A DNA stretch of 64,000 nucleotides from Kordia algicida (GCF_051013375.1 NZ_CP142125.1); one strand, 5' to 3'. Counted from the stretch's first letter, positions 17,290 through 26,901 are shown. Numbers and translations: made by a program. The notes: generated from the letters alone by a model not told the origin.

Positions 17290-17700
17290 ACCATTATCGT
17301 TGTATTTTGTAAATGGACAGCAGTAAATTATGCTATGGTAACAGCAAGTTTCAAGTAAAATTATATTTTATGTTAAAATAATTAATAAATAATTACGTTT
17401 TTAATAAATTGACGCCCAAAATTAAGGATGCCAGAAACTTGTTTTGTTAAAATGAGATTCTAACTGGTCAACATTGATAATAAATTCAGTTAAGAATTAC
17501 ATTCTTATCAAATAATTTATATATTTGACCAAATGTGTGGCATTTTTCAATGCGAAAACACCTATTTTTAAGGAGTATTGCATATAACTAATTGAAACAC
17601 AATAATTAAAGGCCTCGTTATCAAATAATAAGTTGCATTGAATGTTCGGTACAACATGACGTATGTATTGTTCATTTTTTACACAAAAAGATAAACACTA
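17290..17700. other. Divergent intergenic region without genes
   Basis: About 410 AT-rich bases between the divergent nfu and PorP/SprF-like genes. I see no open frame of note, no RNA gene and no full TTG-TAnnTTTG promoter for the plus-strand gene. It should hold the PorP/SprF-like promoter, perhaps of another sigma class. Confidence 0.5.
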
Positions 17701-18705
17701 ATGAATTTTAAAAAATACTTAGCTATTGTTGCCATCGCATTTGGAGTGCAATGTTCTTTTTCGCAAGATGGACTTCCTGTTTATGTAGACTATCTTTCAG
17801 ATAATTTATACCTCATACATCCATCAATGGCAGGAGCGTCTTCTTCGTCAAAAATTAGATTGACAGCAAGACAACAATGGTTTGATGTAGATAATGCACC
17901 ATCATTACAAACCTTGAGTTTTAATACACGTGTTGGTGATAAAGTAGGTTTCGGAGCAATTGTGTATAACGATGAAAATGGTAACTTTTCTCAACAAGGT
18001 GCCTATCTTACTTTTGCCTATCACTTATTACTTTCAAGAAATAGAGTAGATTTAAATCAATTATCATTTGGTATTAGTACAGGATTTACACAAGGTACGT
18101 TAGACGAAACAGGTTTTGATATCATCAACAATCCTGATCCAATTATTTCTGGAACACAACAAAATGCAACGTATTTTAATGTTGATTTCGGAGCTTCTTA
18201 CTATTTCTTGGACTTTTATGCGCATTTAACTATTAAAAATGCTTTGCCAACAAAAAGAGATTTGTTTTCTCAAGAATTTGAATCAAAAAATCAACGTCGC
18301 TATTTGGCTTCTGCTGGATATGTTTTTGGAGCATACGACAGCGATTGGCAATACGAACCTTCTTTTATGTTTCAATATACAGACGAAACACAAGAATCTT
18401 CTATTGATGCAAACATTAAAGTGTACAGAAGTATGGAATTCGGAACAATTTGGGGAGGATTGTCATACAGAAGAAGTTTAGATGGAGCAGAATTTGTAAA
18501 CGGAACACAAGTTGACAACCAAAAACTACAGTATATCACACCGTTTGTAGGTATTAACTATAACAAGTTTATGTTTGCATATACATATTCATACCAAGCA
18601 AACTCTCTTGTACTTTCAAATGGAGGATATCACCAAGTTACGTTAGGATATGACTTTGGAAGCAGACGTGATCCTTACGATTGTAACTGTCCTGCAATTA
18701 ATTAA
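17701..18705 (+). CDS. PorP/SprF family type IX secretion outer-membrane protein
   Basis: A 334-residue protein with a signal peptide ending near residue 21 (CSFSQD) and a beta-barrel with the PorP/SprF family start (DYLSDNLYLIHPSMAGASSSSKIRLTARQQWF). These proteins are linked to type IX secretion and anchor SprB-like or other surface proteins. Usually the gene follows a giant adhesin gene; here there is none adjacent, so it may be an orphan partner. A strong terminator follows. Confidence 0.9.
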   Translation: MNFKKYLAIVAIAFGVQCSFSQDGLPVYVDYLSDNLYLIHPSMAGASSSSKIRLTARQQWFDVDNAPSLQTLSFNTRVGDKVGFGAIVYNDENGNFSQQGAYLTFAYHLLLSRNRVDLNQLSFGISTGFTQGTLDETGFDIINNPDPIISGTQQNATYFNVDFGASYYFLDFYAHLTIKNALPTKRDLFSQEFESKNQRRYLASAGYVFGAYDSDWQYEPSFMFQYTDETQESSIDANIKVYRSMEFGTIWGGLSYRRSLDGAEFVNGTQVDNQKLQYITPFVGINYNKFMFAYTYSYQANSLVLSNGGYHQVTLGYDFGSRRDPYDCNCPAIN

Positions 18706-18727
18706 GACAACATAACATTACAACATA

Positions 18728-18760
18728 AAAAAGGCTTGCAACATCATTGCAAGCCTTTTT
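18728..18760 (+). terminator. Intrinsic terminator after PorP/SprF-like gene
   Basis: AAAAAGGCTTGCAA (18728-18741) pairs perfectly with TTGCAAGCCTTTTT (18747-18760), 5-nt loop. The run of As on the left makes it able to act in both directions. Confidence 0.9.
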
Positions 18761-18778
18761 ATTTTTATACATTAGTCT

Positions 18779-19070
18779 AAATCGAGCGAAGCGATTCTGA
18801 AAGCTTCGCAAGAAGCGTTCTAACAGCAAAGTGGTCTAAAGTCTAACAGCAAAGCGATCTAACTCCAAAGTACTTCTCGATACATTTTTTCTCCGTTTCC
18901 TTCCAAAAAAACACTCGCAATGAACGATTAGAATTTCAAAAATCAATTAATGATATCAGAAAAAACCTTAGATCATTCAATCTTTAAATCGAGCGAAGCG
19001 ATTCTAAAAGCTTCGCAAGAAGCGTTCTAACAGCAAAGCGGTCTCAAGTCTAACAGCGAAGCGATCTAAT
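18779..19070. repeat. Two copies of a GCGAAGC/TCTAAC repeat in a convergent spacer
   Basis: Two about 80-base copies (about 18779-18862 and 18987-19070) start with ATCGAGCGAAGCGATTCT and contain TCTAACAGC motifs. In each copy GCGAAGC and GCTTCGC (18786-18792 with 18803-18809; 18993-18999 with 19010-19016) form a 7-bp hairpin with a 10-nt loop. About 125 unrelated bases separate them. The second copy runs to two bases before the stop codon of the minus-strand VWA gene. No gene seen. Confidence 0.8.
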
Positions 19071-19071
19071 A

Positions 19072-20250
19072 CTACCATGTATAGTTTTTACGCGCCGCCT
19101 GTGTCTTAATTGCTTTAATCATGGCGCTTTCCAAATCGTCTTTACCATCTTTTTTACTTTTTTCAGAAATATACGCTTTACGTTTGGCATCTAATTCACG
19201 AATATTACGCTGAATCTCTTTACGTTCCTTTTGTTTTTTAGCAACATATGCTGCAATCTGTTCTTTCGACTTTCCTTTTAGTTCTTTTGGCAATTCAGCT
19301 TCTGTTAATTCTTCAAGTTTTACTGAATCGTTGGCAATTCCGTCAACCAAATCCCAAGAAGAATTAGTGTAAAAGCTAGAACTTTTAGAAACAGCACGAT
19401 CTACAGCAATTTCTTCGTTAATAGAATTTGCATTAAAATCCTGTGTTGCTTGCTGTGTTACTTTATAACTTCCACGTGAACCATAGGCAATATACGTTTT
19501 GTTTAATTGTGTATTATATTCCATAATCTTCTGATCGTATGGCGTTTTTACATACACGATATTTCTATTGTGCGCAATAGTCATATAATCACCTTTTCCT
19601 TGTACAGCACCATCTTTCCACATTCCAGAAATTCCTTGTTGATAGTTTCCGCAAAAAATCGTGTTAATTACCACATCTTTTTCACAAGCATTCGTAATGG
19701 CATCTCTATAATTTACTTTTCCTTGTGTAAATGGCTCATTTCCAGCAATAAAAAGCAGTTTTAAATCTTTCGGATTATTTCCCCAATTCAATTCGTCCAT
19801 GGATGTTTGAATCACATGTCCGCAAAACTCACTTCCGCCACTTGTGGTCAATGAAAATAATTTCTCAGAAATTTCATCCAAATCATTGCTAAACCCTAGT
19901 ACTTGTCTGATATAACCTTCTTCCGCAGACAAAGTAGAGTTTCCATATTCATACAAGGCAATTTCTAATTTTGGTTTTTCGTCATCACATTTCGCGTATG
20001 ACAATTCATTAATAATCTCCCACAATTGTGCTTTTGCTTGATGAATTAATCCATCCATACTATTACTCGTATCTAACAATAACGCTACTTTAATTGTGTT
20101 TTGTTTCTTAGTTTGCAACAAATCTTTGCTTTCAATAACTGCTGTCGTAGTTTTTGCTTCGTTCAGTAAAGCGGTGTCGTTTTTTGAATTTCCTTTGCAT
20201 GACATCGTAAATAGCAATGCTCCTGCAAAAAGTACATTTAATGTTTTCAT
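19072..20250 (-). CDS. VWA-domain lipoprotein-like secreted protein
   Basis: A 392-residue protein with an N-terminal lipoprotein signal (FAGALLFTMSCKGN; Cys at residue 18) and a von Willebrand factor A domain. The MIDAS motif DTSNSMDG is visible near residues 59-66, followed by a Thr/Ser loop (TSGGSEFCGHV) and AGNEPF. The C-terminal quarter is a Lys/Glu-rich helical region with ELKGKSKEQIAAYVAKKQKERKEIQR. It probably binds a metal-dependent partner at the envelope. The SIMPL-like gene upstream on the same strand is 52 bases away, so they are likely co-transcribed. Confidence 0.85.
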   Translation of the reverse strand: MKTLNVLFAGALLFTMSCKGNSKNDTALLNEAKTTTAVIESKDLLQTKKQNTIKVALLLDTSNSMDGLIHQAKAQLWEIINELSYAKCDDEKPKLEIALYEYGNSTLSAEEGYIRQVLGFSNDLDEISEKLFSLTTSGGSEFCGHVIQTSMDELNWGNNPKDLKLLFIAGNEPFTQGKVNYRDAITNACEKDVVINTIFCGNYQQGISGMWKDGAVQGKGDYMTIAHNRNIVYVKTPYDQKIMEYNTQLNKTYIAYGSRGSYKVTQQATQDFNANSINEEIAVDRAVSKSSSFYTNSSWDLVDGIANDSVKLEELTEAELPKELKGKSKEQIAAYVAKKQKERKEIQRNIRELDAKRKAYISEKSKKDGKDDLESAMIKAIKTQAARKNYTW

Positions 20251-20302
20251 GTGTTTCTTTTTTAAGTTTTTAAATCAAGTCTGGTATAAACTTTTGGTGT
20301 AG

Positions 20303-21328
20303 CTAGTTACTTGTATTCAGTTGTTTTACGTCAATCTTTCCGTCAGGAGAAATCACATAATATTTATGTTCTGTTTTTACTTCTGTTTTTGGAGGTTTTA
20401 CTTGTTCTTTTGGTTTTGGCGAATAGATCAATTTAATCTGCATTCCAACTTGTACAACAGGTTCTAAAATGGCAGGATTTATCACAATGTCATAATTTTC
20501 AGTAGAAATTGGCTGATAGTAATACGAAGTCTGTTTCTTGGCTTTGGTCACACCTTTATTCTTCTTTAACGCTTCAAAAGAAACGCTATTAAACGCTTGA
20601 TAATTTTTGTAAAAATCTTTTGGGAAATAGCAATACTTATCATCTGCCATCACTACATTATAATTTGCCAAATCAAAACCTAACACGTCATAATATTCTT
20701 TCTGCTCCTTAATGAGTTCTAATAAGGATTTTTGAAGCTTTTTATACACTTCGCGAATATTCTCCACAAAATAATCCACCTTTACCAAGTTGTAAATTTC
20801 ATTCGTTGCGCAAGCCGCTAAAATTTTCTCAAACTGTTGTGTTTTTTTAAATTGAATATGAATGTTTTGTTGCAATTCAAAACCTTTAGGAACTTCATTA
20901 TACTTAGTGCTAAACAGCTTTTTCTCTACTTCAATTTCATATACTGGAACAAACGAAATGACATCAATGGCAATATCTTCTTCCTTAATTCCAGCCGTAA
21001 GCAATTCGTTACGAACATTATCAATTCGCTCATTTACCAATTTATGTGTTTCGTCGGCTGTTGGACCAATTTGAGAAATATTAAAAACGGCAGTATACGA
21101 ACTTGCTTTGGCATTGTACAACGCGTGAACGTCTAGCGTAATATTAGCATTCGGGTTTACATTTCGCCTCGGATTGGACGTTTGCGGACCATAACGTTGT
21201 GCATTTCCATACGCAGTTGTTGCCACATTTTGACGCGAAATTTGAACATTTTGGTCATAATTCCCTTTGTGTTGCGCAAATATGATCTGGGAAATCAGTA
21301 GGCACAATAATAAAGTTATTTTTTTCAT
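20303..21328 (-). CDS. Secreted SIMPL/DUF541-like protein
   Basis: A 341-residue protein with a signal peptide ending at about residue 18 (IIFAQ). The middle part (about 60-250) has features of the SIMPL (DUF541) fold: a strand-helix start with ANITLDVHALYNAKASSYTAVFNISQIG, then VNERIDNVRNELLTAGIKEEDI and a later VGMQIKLIY strand. SIMPL proteins are periplasmic, of poorly known role. The C-terminus is Pro/Lys-rich. It is the upstream gene of a pair with the VWA lipoprotein. The family call is tentative. Confidence 0.65.
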   Translation of the reverse strand: MKKITLLLCLLISQIIFAQHKGNYDQNVQISRQNVATTAYGNAQRYGPQTSNPRRNVNPNANITLDVHALYNAKASSYTAVFNISQIGPTADETHKLVNERIDNVRNELLTAGIKEEDIAIDVISFVPVYEIEVEKKLFSTKYNEVPKGFELQQNIHIQFKKTQQFEKILAACATNEIYNLVKVDYFVENIREVYKKLQKSLLELIKEQKEYYDVLGFDLANYNVVMADDKYCYFPKDFYKNYQAFNSVSFEALKKNKGVTKAKKQTSYYYQPISTENYDIVINPAILEPVVQVGMQIKLIYSPKPKEQVKPPKTEVKTEHKYYVISPDGKIDVKQLNTSN

Positions 21329-21529
21329 CGGATTTTAATTTTGTTTAAAAGTACCTGCAAAGAAATCCGTAAAAAACGAGCAATGAGTTAATGACTATTT
21401 TGAATGAGTAAACGGCAATCTTAAATGAGAGAAGCAATAAAAAATCAGTCAAAAACTTCCTAAAAACAAGGTTTTAAGTCAATGCACATTTTAGTATATC
21501 GGCGAAAGTACGTATGTTTATCATTCATA

Positions 21530-23770
21530 ATGAAAAAGATAATGAAAAAGCTATTCGCTATATTTTTATTCATAAGCTTATTTTCTTTTCAGGAAAGTAC
21601 TGCGCAAAACTCTAAAGAAGTAGAAGAAAAAGCGGCTGCCTATTTTACAGTACGCGGAGAAATTAGAGGAGAAATAAACAGAACACCTGTCGAAGATGCA
21701 ACGGTTCGTGTTGTTGGAGGAGAAGTGGTCAAAACAAATGCCTTTGGTCGTTTTACCATTCGTACGCGTATTGGCGATCAATTGGTAATAGAACATCCGA
21801 GTTTTGGGAAAGAATTTCACACGGTAACAAGTGGCGAATCTATAGAAGTATTGGTCAAAGGTTATGATGAAGAAACCGACAATCAAGACCGTAAAAAAAG
21901 TGAAAACAAACGAGAATCTGACTTAAAACAACACAAAATATTATTGGATTCTGCGGTAATGTTTAAGAAAAAAGACATCGATAAAAGTATTCAATACATT
22001 GAAAAAGCGCTTGAAAATTTATACGATAATAGAGACGAAAAACAACTGTCGGACTCGTATAGCGTTTTAGGTGATATTTATGTGTATTGGAAACAATACG
22101 ATTTGGCAATTAGTAATTACGAAATCGCACTAAAAATGTACAGTACGAGTCGTTTGTGGATTTCTCTTGGATTGACACAATTGTTAAACGAACAATATCA
22201 AGAAGCGATAACTTCTTTCAATAGAATTCTACGAAATAACTTATCAAGATATCAGCAAGCTACCGTATATGAAGGTTTGGGTGATGCATATAATGCGTTA
22301 AAGAAATACGAAAAAGCGCTAGAGAATTATAACAAAGGCTTGGAAATTGCCAAAGAAGACTTAATTACGCCAAAAATTACAGATTTAAACTCTAAAATTG
22401 CTGAAAATTATGCGGAAAGCGGGAAGATTCAAATTGCCAACAATTACTACAACAACTCTTTAAATCTTGCTTCTGAGCAAAACCTAAATCGTGCCATTGT
22501 AGAACAAGATCGTGTGGCAGATTTCTATAATTCTACAAATTTGTATGACAAAGAAATTGAATTACGAAAGAAGAATTTAGAAGATTTAGAAAAATCGGGC
22601 GTACAAACTCAAACGTCAAAAGGGTTTTTAAAAGATTCTGTAGTCATTAGCTCTCAGCGAATTAATTATAAAATTGGAAATGCATTCTTGCAACAACAAA
22701 AATATGATGAAGCACTTCCGTATTTTGAAAAAAGTGCTTCAGAAGCTAACAAGAAAGAAGATTTAATTGTTCAAAAAGATGCCACTCGAAAACTATCGGA
22801 AACACTGGAGTCACTTGGAGATTTTGACGCCGCACGAAAAACTTTTGAAGAATATGTAGAGTTGGTCAATGAATTGGTATTGCGAAAAGAACAAGAAATT
22901 TCACAAGCAAATCGCTTCCGAAAAAACATCCAAGACAACCAAATTCGGATTATGAGTTTGGAAGCCGATCGTACCCTAGAAAATGATCGAAAAAGAATTT
23001 ATATGCGTGAGCAACTTCTAATTGAAGAAAGCAACAAACGCCAACAATACACGATTTATTCGCTGATTTTTGGAATGACTTTGCTCGTCATCACGATCTA
23101 TCTATTATATCGAAACAGCAAACAACAGAAATTGGCAAACAATCTATTGGCGTTAAAATCATTGCGTACGCAGATGAATCCGCACTTTATCTTCAATGCT
23201 TTAAATTCTGTAAACAATTACATTGCGCTCAATGATGAACGAAATGCGAATCGTTATTTATCTGAATTTTCAACCTTAATGCGTTCGGTTTTGGAAAATT
23301 CGGATGAAGATTTTATTCCATTATCAAAAGAATTAGAACTGCTTGAATTGTATGTGCGATTAGAACACATGCGCTTTCAGGATAAATTTGACTATGAAAT
23401 TAATGTTGACGAACAATTGAAAGTTTCTGAATTTCAAATTCCGCCAATGTTACTACAACCTTATATTGAAAATGCAATTTGGCACGGATTGCGTTACAAG
23501 GAAGAAAAAGGGAAACTCCGTATTTCCATTTCAGCAAAAAACGATGAAACGCTCGAAATTTGTATTGAAGATGACGGAATTGGCAGAAAACGTTCTATGG
23601 AATTAAAGACCAAAAATCAGTTGCGTCAAAAGTCAAAAGGAATGGGAAATATCAAAAAACGTATTGCTATTTTGAACGATATGTACAAAGACAAAGTAGA
23701 TGTTACCATCGCAGATGTTTCGAAAGATGGACAAGGAACCAAAGTTATATTAACGCTTAAAAAAGACTAA
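21530..23770 (+). CDS. LytS-type sensor histidine kinase with CarboxypepD_reg-like and TPR domains
   Basis: A 746-residue protein. After a signal peptide (to about residue 25, ESTAQ) comes a carboxypeptidase-regulatory-like beta domain (about 38-115, with VEDATVRVVGGEVVKTNAFGRF), then about six TPR helical hairpins (roughly 135-470), a coiled coil, one membrane helix (about 505-525), and the His_kinase domain with phospho-His in RTQMNPHFIFNALNS near residue 550, plus the ATPase N-box LLQPYIENAIWHGL and DDGIG. The frame opens at 21482, but ATG 21530 gives the signal peptide. The stop is directly followed by the response regulator ATG. The TPRs are predicted outside the inner membrane, suggesting protein sensing. 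Confidence 0.92.
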   Translation: MKKIMKKLFAIFLFISLFSFQESTAQNSKEVEEKAAAYFTVRGEIRGEINRTPVEDATVRVVGGEVVKTNAFGRFTIRTRIGDQLVIEHPSFGKEFHTVTSGESIEVLVKGYDEETDNQDRKKSENKRESDLKQHKILLDSAVMFKKKDIDKSIQYIEKALENLYDNRDEKQLSDSYSVLGDIYVYWKQYDLAISNYEIALKMYSTSRLWISLGLTQLLNEQYQEAITSFNRILRNNLSRYQQATVYEGLGDAYNALKKYEKALENYNKGLEIAKEDLITPKITDLNSKIAENYAESGKIQIANNYYNNSLNLASEQNLNRAIVEQDRVADFYNSTNLYDKEIELRKKNLEDLEKSGVQTQTSKGFLKDSVVISSQRINYKIGNAFLQQQKYDEALPYFEKSASEANKKEDLIVQKDATRKLSETLESLGDFDAARKTFEEYVELVNELVLRKEQEISQANRFRKNIQDNQIRIMSLEADRTLENDRKRIYMREQLLIEESNKRQQYTIYSLIFGMTLLVITIYLLYRNSKQQKLANNLLALKSLRTQMNPHFIFNALNSVNNYIALNDERNANRYLSEFSTLMRSVLENSDEDFIPLSKELELLELYVRLEHMRFQDKFDYEINVDEQLKVSEFQIPPMLLQPYIENAIWHGLRYKEEKGKLRISISAKNDETLEICIEDDGIGRKRSMELKTKNQLRQKSKGMGNIKKRIAILNDMYKDKVDVTIADVSKDGQGTKVILTLKKD

Positions 23771-24502
23771 ATGCAATTACAAACCATTATTGTTGAAGAC
23801 GAAGAAATCAGCAGAGAAATTCTAAAAAAATACATCGCAAAATACTGTCCGAATATCAACATTGTTGGCGAAGCGGCAAATATTGATGATGCTTTAATTT
23901 TAATTAGAAACAATGAATTGGATTTGGTGTTTTTAGATGTAGAAATGCCTTTTGGAAATGCTTTTGATTTGCTCGAAAAAGTGGGCGATCGTTCGTTTGA
24001 AACTATTTTTGTAACGGCATACGATCATTATGCGATTGAAGCCTTAAACAGTCATGCGTCATACTATTTGCTAAAACCGATTTCTATTGATGAATTGATA
24101 AAGGCAGTCGATCATGTAATTTCCATCAAAAGTAAAGAAGAACGTTTAGCAGATGATGTCATTTCTACCAATATTGATACAATTAACGGAAAAATAACCA
24201 TTCCGCAACAAGATGGTTTTCAAGTGTTAAATGTTTCCGAAATCGTGTATTGCAAAGCTGATGATAATTATACGGAAATCTATGTAAACGATTCCAGAAT
24301 TGTGGTCAGTAAAACCTTAAAGTACTTTGAAGAAGCACTGAGTCAATATCCTTTTGCACGCGTTCATAAATCATATTTAGTCAATGTCAATGCTGTGGTA
24401 AAATACAGAAAAGGGAAAGGCGGAAGTGTTGTTTTAAGCAACGGTAAAGAAGTGATGGTTTCGGCTACGAAAAAAGCAAACTTGTTGTCGTATTTTAAAT
24501 AG
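23771..24502 (+). CDS. LytTR-family response regulator
   Basis: A 243-residue protein: receiver domain (residues 3-120, phospho-acceptor D56 in FLDVEMP, Thr in FVTAYD, Lys in YLLKPI) and a LytTR DNA-binding domain (about 145-240; VSEIVYCKADDNYTEIY, RVHKSYLVNVNAV). The gene begins immediately after the kinase stop codon, so the two form a cognate pair. Targets unknown. Confidence 0.94.
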   Translation: MQLQTIIVEDEEISREILKKYIAKYCPNINIVGEAANIDDALILIRNNELDLVFLDVEMPFGNAFDLLEKVGDRSFETIFVTAYDHYAIEALNSHASYYLLKPISIDELIKAVDHVISIKSKEERLADDVISTNIDTINGKITIPQQDGFQVLNVSEIVYCKADDNYTEIYVNDSRIVVSKTLKYFEEALSQYPFARVHKSYLVNVNAVVKYRKGKGGSVVLSNGKEVMVSATKKANLLSYFK

Positions 24503-24620
24503 ATGGAAATTGAACTTGAATTTGAATTTGAAGTTGAAAACGTTTGAAACGTCCTTGCGAGGAAGCATGACGAAGCAATCTGTTTCTAATAAAACTGAAC
24601 TTGAAAATATTTGATACCTT

Positions 24621-24676
24621 AAAACCCAAAACCCAAAACCCAAAACCCAAAACCCAAAACCCAAAACCCAAAACCC
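24621..24676. repeat. Eight perfect tandem AAAACCC heptamers next to a start codon
   Basis: The 56 bases are exactly eight copies of AAAACCC and end at the base before the ATG of the carbonic anhydrase gene. On the minus strand they are (GGGTTTT)8, capable of G-quadruplex formation. The repeat replaces the usual ribosome-binding region. Copy-number change by slippage would alter the promoter-to-start distance without changing the protein. Confidence 0.95.
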
Positions 24677-25189
24677 ATGATAAAACCCGTAAACGGAAAA
24701 CATCCACAAATAGGAAATGATTGTTTTATTGCCGAAAATGCTACGATAGTTGGCGAAGTTACCATGGGAAATCAATGTAGTATTTGGTTCAATGCCGTAT
24801 TGCGTGGCGATGTACATTTTATCAAAATGGGCGATAAAGTAAACGTGCAAGATGGCGCTGTCATTCACGCAACCTATCAAAAATCACCAACAACCATTGG
24901 AAACAATGTTTCTATCGGACATAACGCAATTGTACACGGTTGCACGATTCACGATAATGTATTAATCGGAATGGGAAGTATTGTGATGGACGATTGTGTT
25001 GTAGAAAGTAATAGTATTATTGCGGCGGGCGCAGTTGTAACTAAAAATACGCATATCAAATCAGGAAGTATTTATGCAGGCGTTCCTGCGAAAAAGGTAA
25101 AAGATATTAGTGACGAACTCATCTCAGGAGAAATCAATCGTATTGCAGATAATTATGTGGAATATTCGAGTTGGTTTAAGAAGGAATGA
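24677..25189 (+). CDS. Gamma-class carbonic anhydrase-like protein
   Basis: A 170-residue left-handed beta-helix protein of the YrdA/gamma-carbonic anhydrase family. Hexapeptide repeats run from about residue 12 to 130 (ENATIVGEV, NQCSIWFNAVLRGDV, ISIGHNAIVHGC, NVLIGMGSIVMDDC, NSIIAAGAVV). Likely zinc ligands are the His residues in VIHATYQ, SIGHNAIVHG. These trimers hydrate CO2 or have uncertain activity. The ATG directly follows eight AAAACCC heptamers. Confidence 0.92.
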   Translation: MIKPVNGKHPQIGNDCFIAENATIVGEVTMGNQCSIWFNAVLRGDVHFIKMGDKVNVQDGAVIHATYQKSPTTIGNNVSIGHNAIVHGCTIHDNVLIGMGSIVMDDCVVESNSIIAAGAVVTKNTHIKSGSIYAGVPAKKVKDISDELISGEINRIADNYVEYSSWFKKE

Positions 25190-25322
25190 ATTAGGTGTTG
25201 GGGATTTGGAATTAGGTATTAGTATTTTCAAAGGAAACTCATTACTTCTGTAGTAGATTTCGATACAATTTTCTTCATTTTATTTCGAAAATCACTCAAT
25301 CAGACGGTTTTGAATACAAAGA

Positions 25323-26026
25323 GAATCAGGATGTTTCTTATAAGATTTTACGTCAAAAAAACATCCGAGTAAGCATCTAAAAGCGAAGCGATCTAACATC
25401 TAACAGCGCCAGCGGTCTATAAGCAAAGCGATCTAACATCAAAGCGATCTCAAAAAAGAATCAAGACTTTTAGAGCCAAGAATCAGGAATCAGGATGTTT
25501 CCAAGATAATTTCTGCATAAATAGAAACTTAAAGTATTTCAAGGTTCGTTCTTAATGACAAAGTGTAATAAATAGGAGCTGCGTCAAACTGAACTTGATT
25601 CAGTTTCTCAAAAGAGTAGCATCAATTTTTACGTCAAAAAAACATCCGAGTAAGCATCTAAAAGCGAAGCGATCTAACAGCAAAGCGATCTCAAAAAAGA
25701 ATTAAGACTTTTAGAATCAAGAATCAAGAATCAGGAATCAGGAATCAGGATGTTGCTCACAAGATTAGCGGCAATTTTAACATCAAAAAAACATTCGAGT
25801 AAGCATCTAAAAGCGCAGCGATCTAACATCTAACAGCGCCAGCGGTCTATAAGCAAAGCGATCTAACATCAAAGCGATCTCAAAAAAGAATTAAGACTTT
25901 TAGAATCAAGAATCAGGAATCAGGATGTTGCTCACAAGAGTAGCGGCAATTTTAATATCAAAAAAACATTCGAGTAAGCATCTAAAAGCGAAGCGATCTA
26001 ACATCTAACAGCAAAGCGGTCTAGTA
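25323..26026. repeat. Array of four related 70-175-base repeats
   Basis: Copies start at about 25351, 25632, 25781 and 25956 with the conserved TCAAAAAAACATYCGAGTAA, then contain AGCGAAGCGATCTAAC, ACAGCGCCAGCGGTCTATAA and end with AAGACTTTTAGA and repeated AATCAGG. Spacings are about 281, 149 and 175 bases; the last copy is cut at the murI stop codon. Between copies 1 and 2 lies about 130 bases of non-repeat DNA. The array fills the 837-base convergent spacer between the carbonic anhydrase and murI genes. No gene seen. Confidence 0.85.
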
Positions 26027-26806
26027 TCAAAAGTCCAAAGCTTCCACAGAAAAATCATGCTTCAAAATATGCTGTAAAATTTCAGGATTTCCGTTACTAT
26101 AAAAAATACAATTGCCGCGAGTTTCTTCTTGCGTAGACAAGTCATGTTTTGCCAAAATAGCTTCTGTTTGTCTTGCAACTGCAATTCCAGAATCAATAAT
26201 CTTTACATGTTTCGGTAAGAAGCTTTGCAACTTCGGAATTAAATACGGATAATGACTGCAACCCAATACCAAATAATCAATATTTGCATGCAACATTGGT
26301 GTCAAATATAATTTTAAAAGTTTTTCCATTTCTGGACTTTCAATCTTTCCATTTTCAATCAACGGCACCAAACCTTCGCCAACTTGTTCAATGATTTGTA
26401 CGCCGTTTGCATACAAATCAGAGGTTTTGTGAAACAATTCGCTTGACAATGTACCTTTTGTCGCCAAAATGCCAATCGTTCCAGATTTCGTCTGCAAAGC
26501 CGCAGGTTTAATCGCAGGTTCAATTCCGATAAACGGAACATCATAATTTTTTCGCAGATGACGAATGGCATTTGTAGTAGCAGTATTGCAAGCCACTACG
26601 ATCATTTTGCAACCCTTTTTCAGTAATAATTCGGTATTTTTTACGCTGAGGTCAATAATTTTTTCTTTTCCTTTTGGTCCGTACGGTGCATTTTTGCTAT
26701 CCGCTAAATAAATGGTGTGTTCGCTAGGCAAGCGTTTGTGAATTTCTCGCCAAATAGAAGTGCCGCCAACACCAGAATCGAAAATACCAATCGGGGAATT
26801 GCTCAT
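26027..26806 (-). CDS. murI: Glutamate racemase
   Basis: A 259-residue Asp/Glu racemase supplying D-glutamate for peptidoglycan. The N-terminus SPIGIFDSGVGGTSIWREI, the catalytic Cys in VVACNTATTNAIRHL (about residue 73) and the second Cys in LVLGCSHYPYL (about residue 183) are present. Single gene; its stop is directly preceded (in plus orientation) by the repeat array. Confidence 0.96.
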   Translation of the reverse strand: MSNSPIGIFDSGVGGTSIWREIHKRLPSEHTIYLADSKNAPYGPKGKEKIIDLSVKNTELLLKKGCKMIVVACNTATTNAIRHLRKNYDVPFIGIEPAIKPAALQTKSGTIGILATKGTLSSELFHKTSDLYANGVQIIEQVGEGLVPLIENGKIESPEMEKLLKLYLTPMLHANIDYLVLGCSHYPYLIPKLQSFLPKHVKIIDSGIAVARQTEAILAKHDLSTQEETRGNCIFYSNGNPEILQHILKHDFSVEALDF

Positions 26807-26901
26807 AATGGTAAAAATAAGTAAAAAAATAGCGTCTTCTAAATGATTTGATCTCAGAGCGGAATTTTTTATAAAAAGACAGTGTTTCTCTCAAAAAAAT
26901 A

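Noticed and set aside
24434..24880. Minus-strand open frames rich in VLGFGFW repeats
   Set aside because: They are the translation of the AAAACCC heptamer array and overlap a real carbonic anhydrase gene; low-complexity artefacts.
25323..26026. CRISPR array
   Set aside because: Units differ in length (about 150-280 bases), have internal sub-repeats, no short constant repeat with unique spacers and no cas genes nearby.
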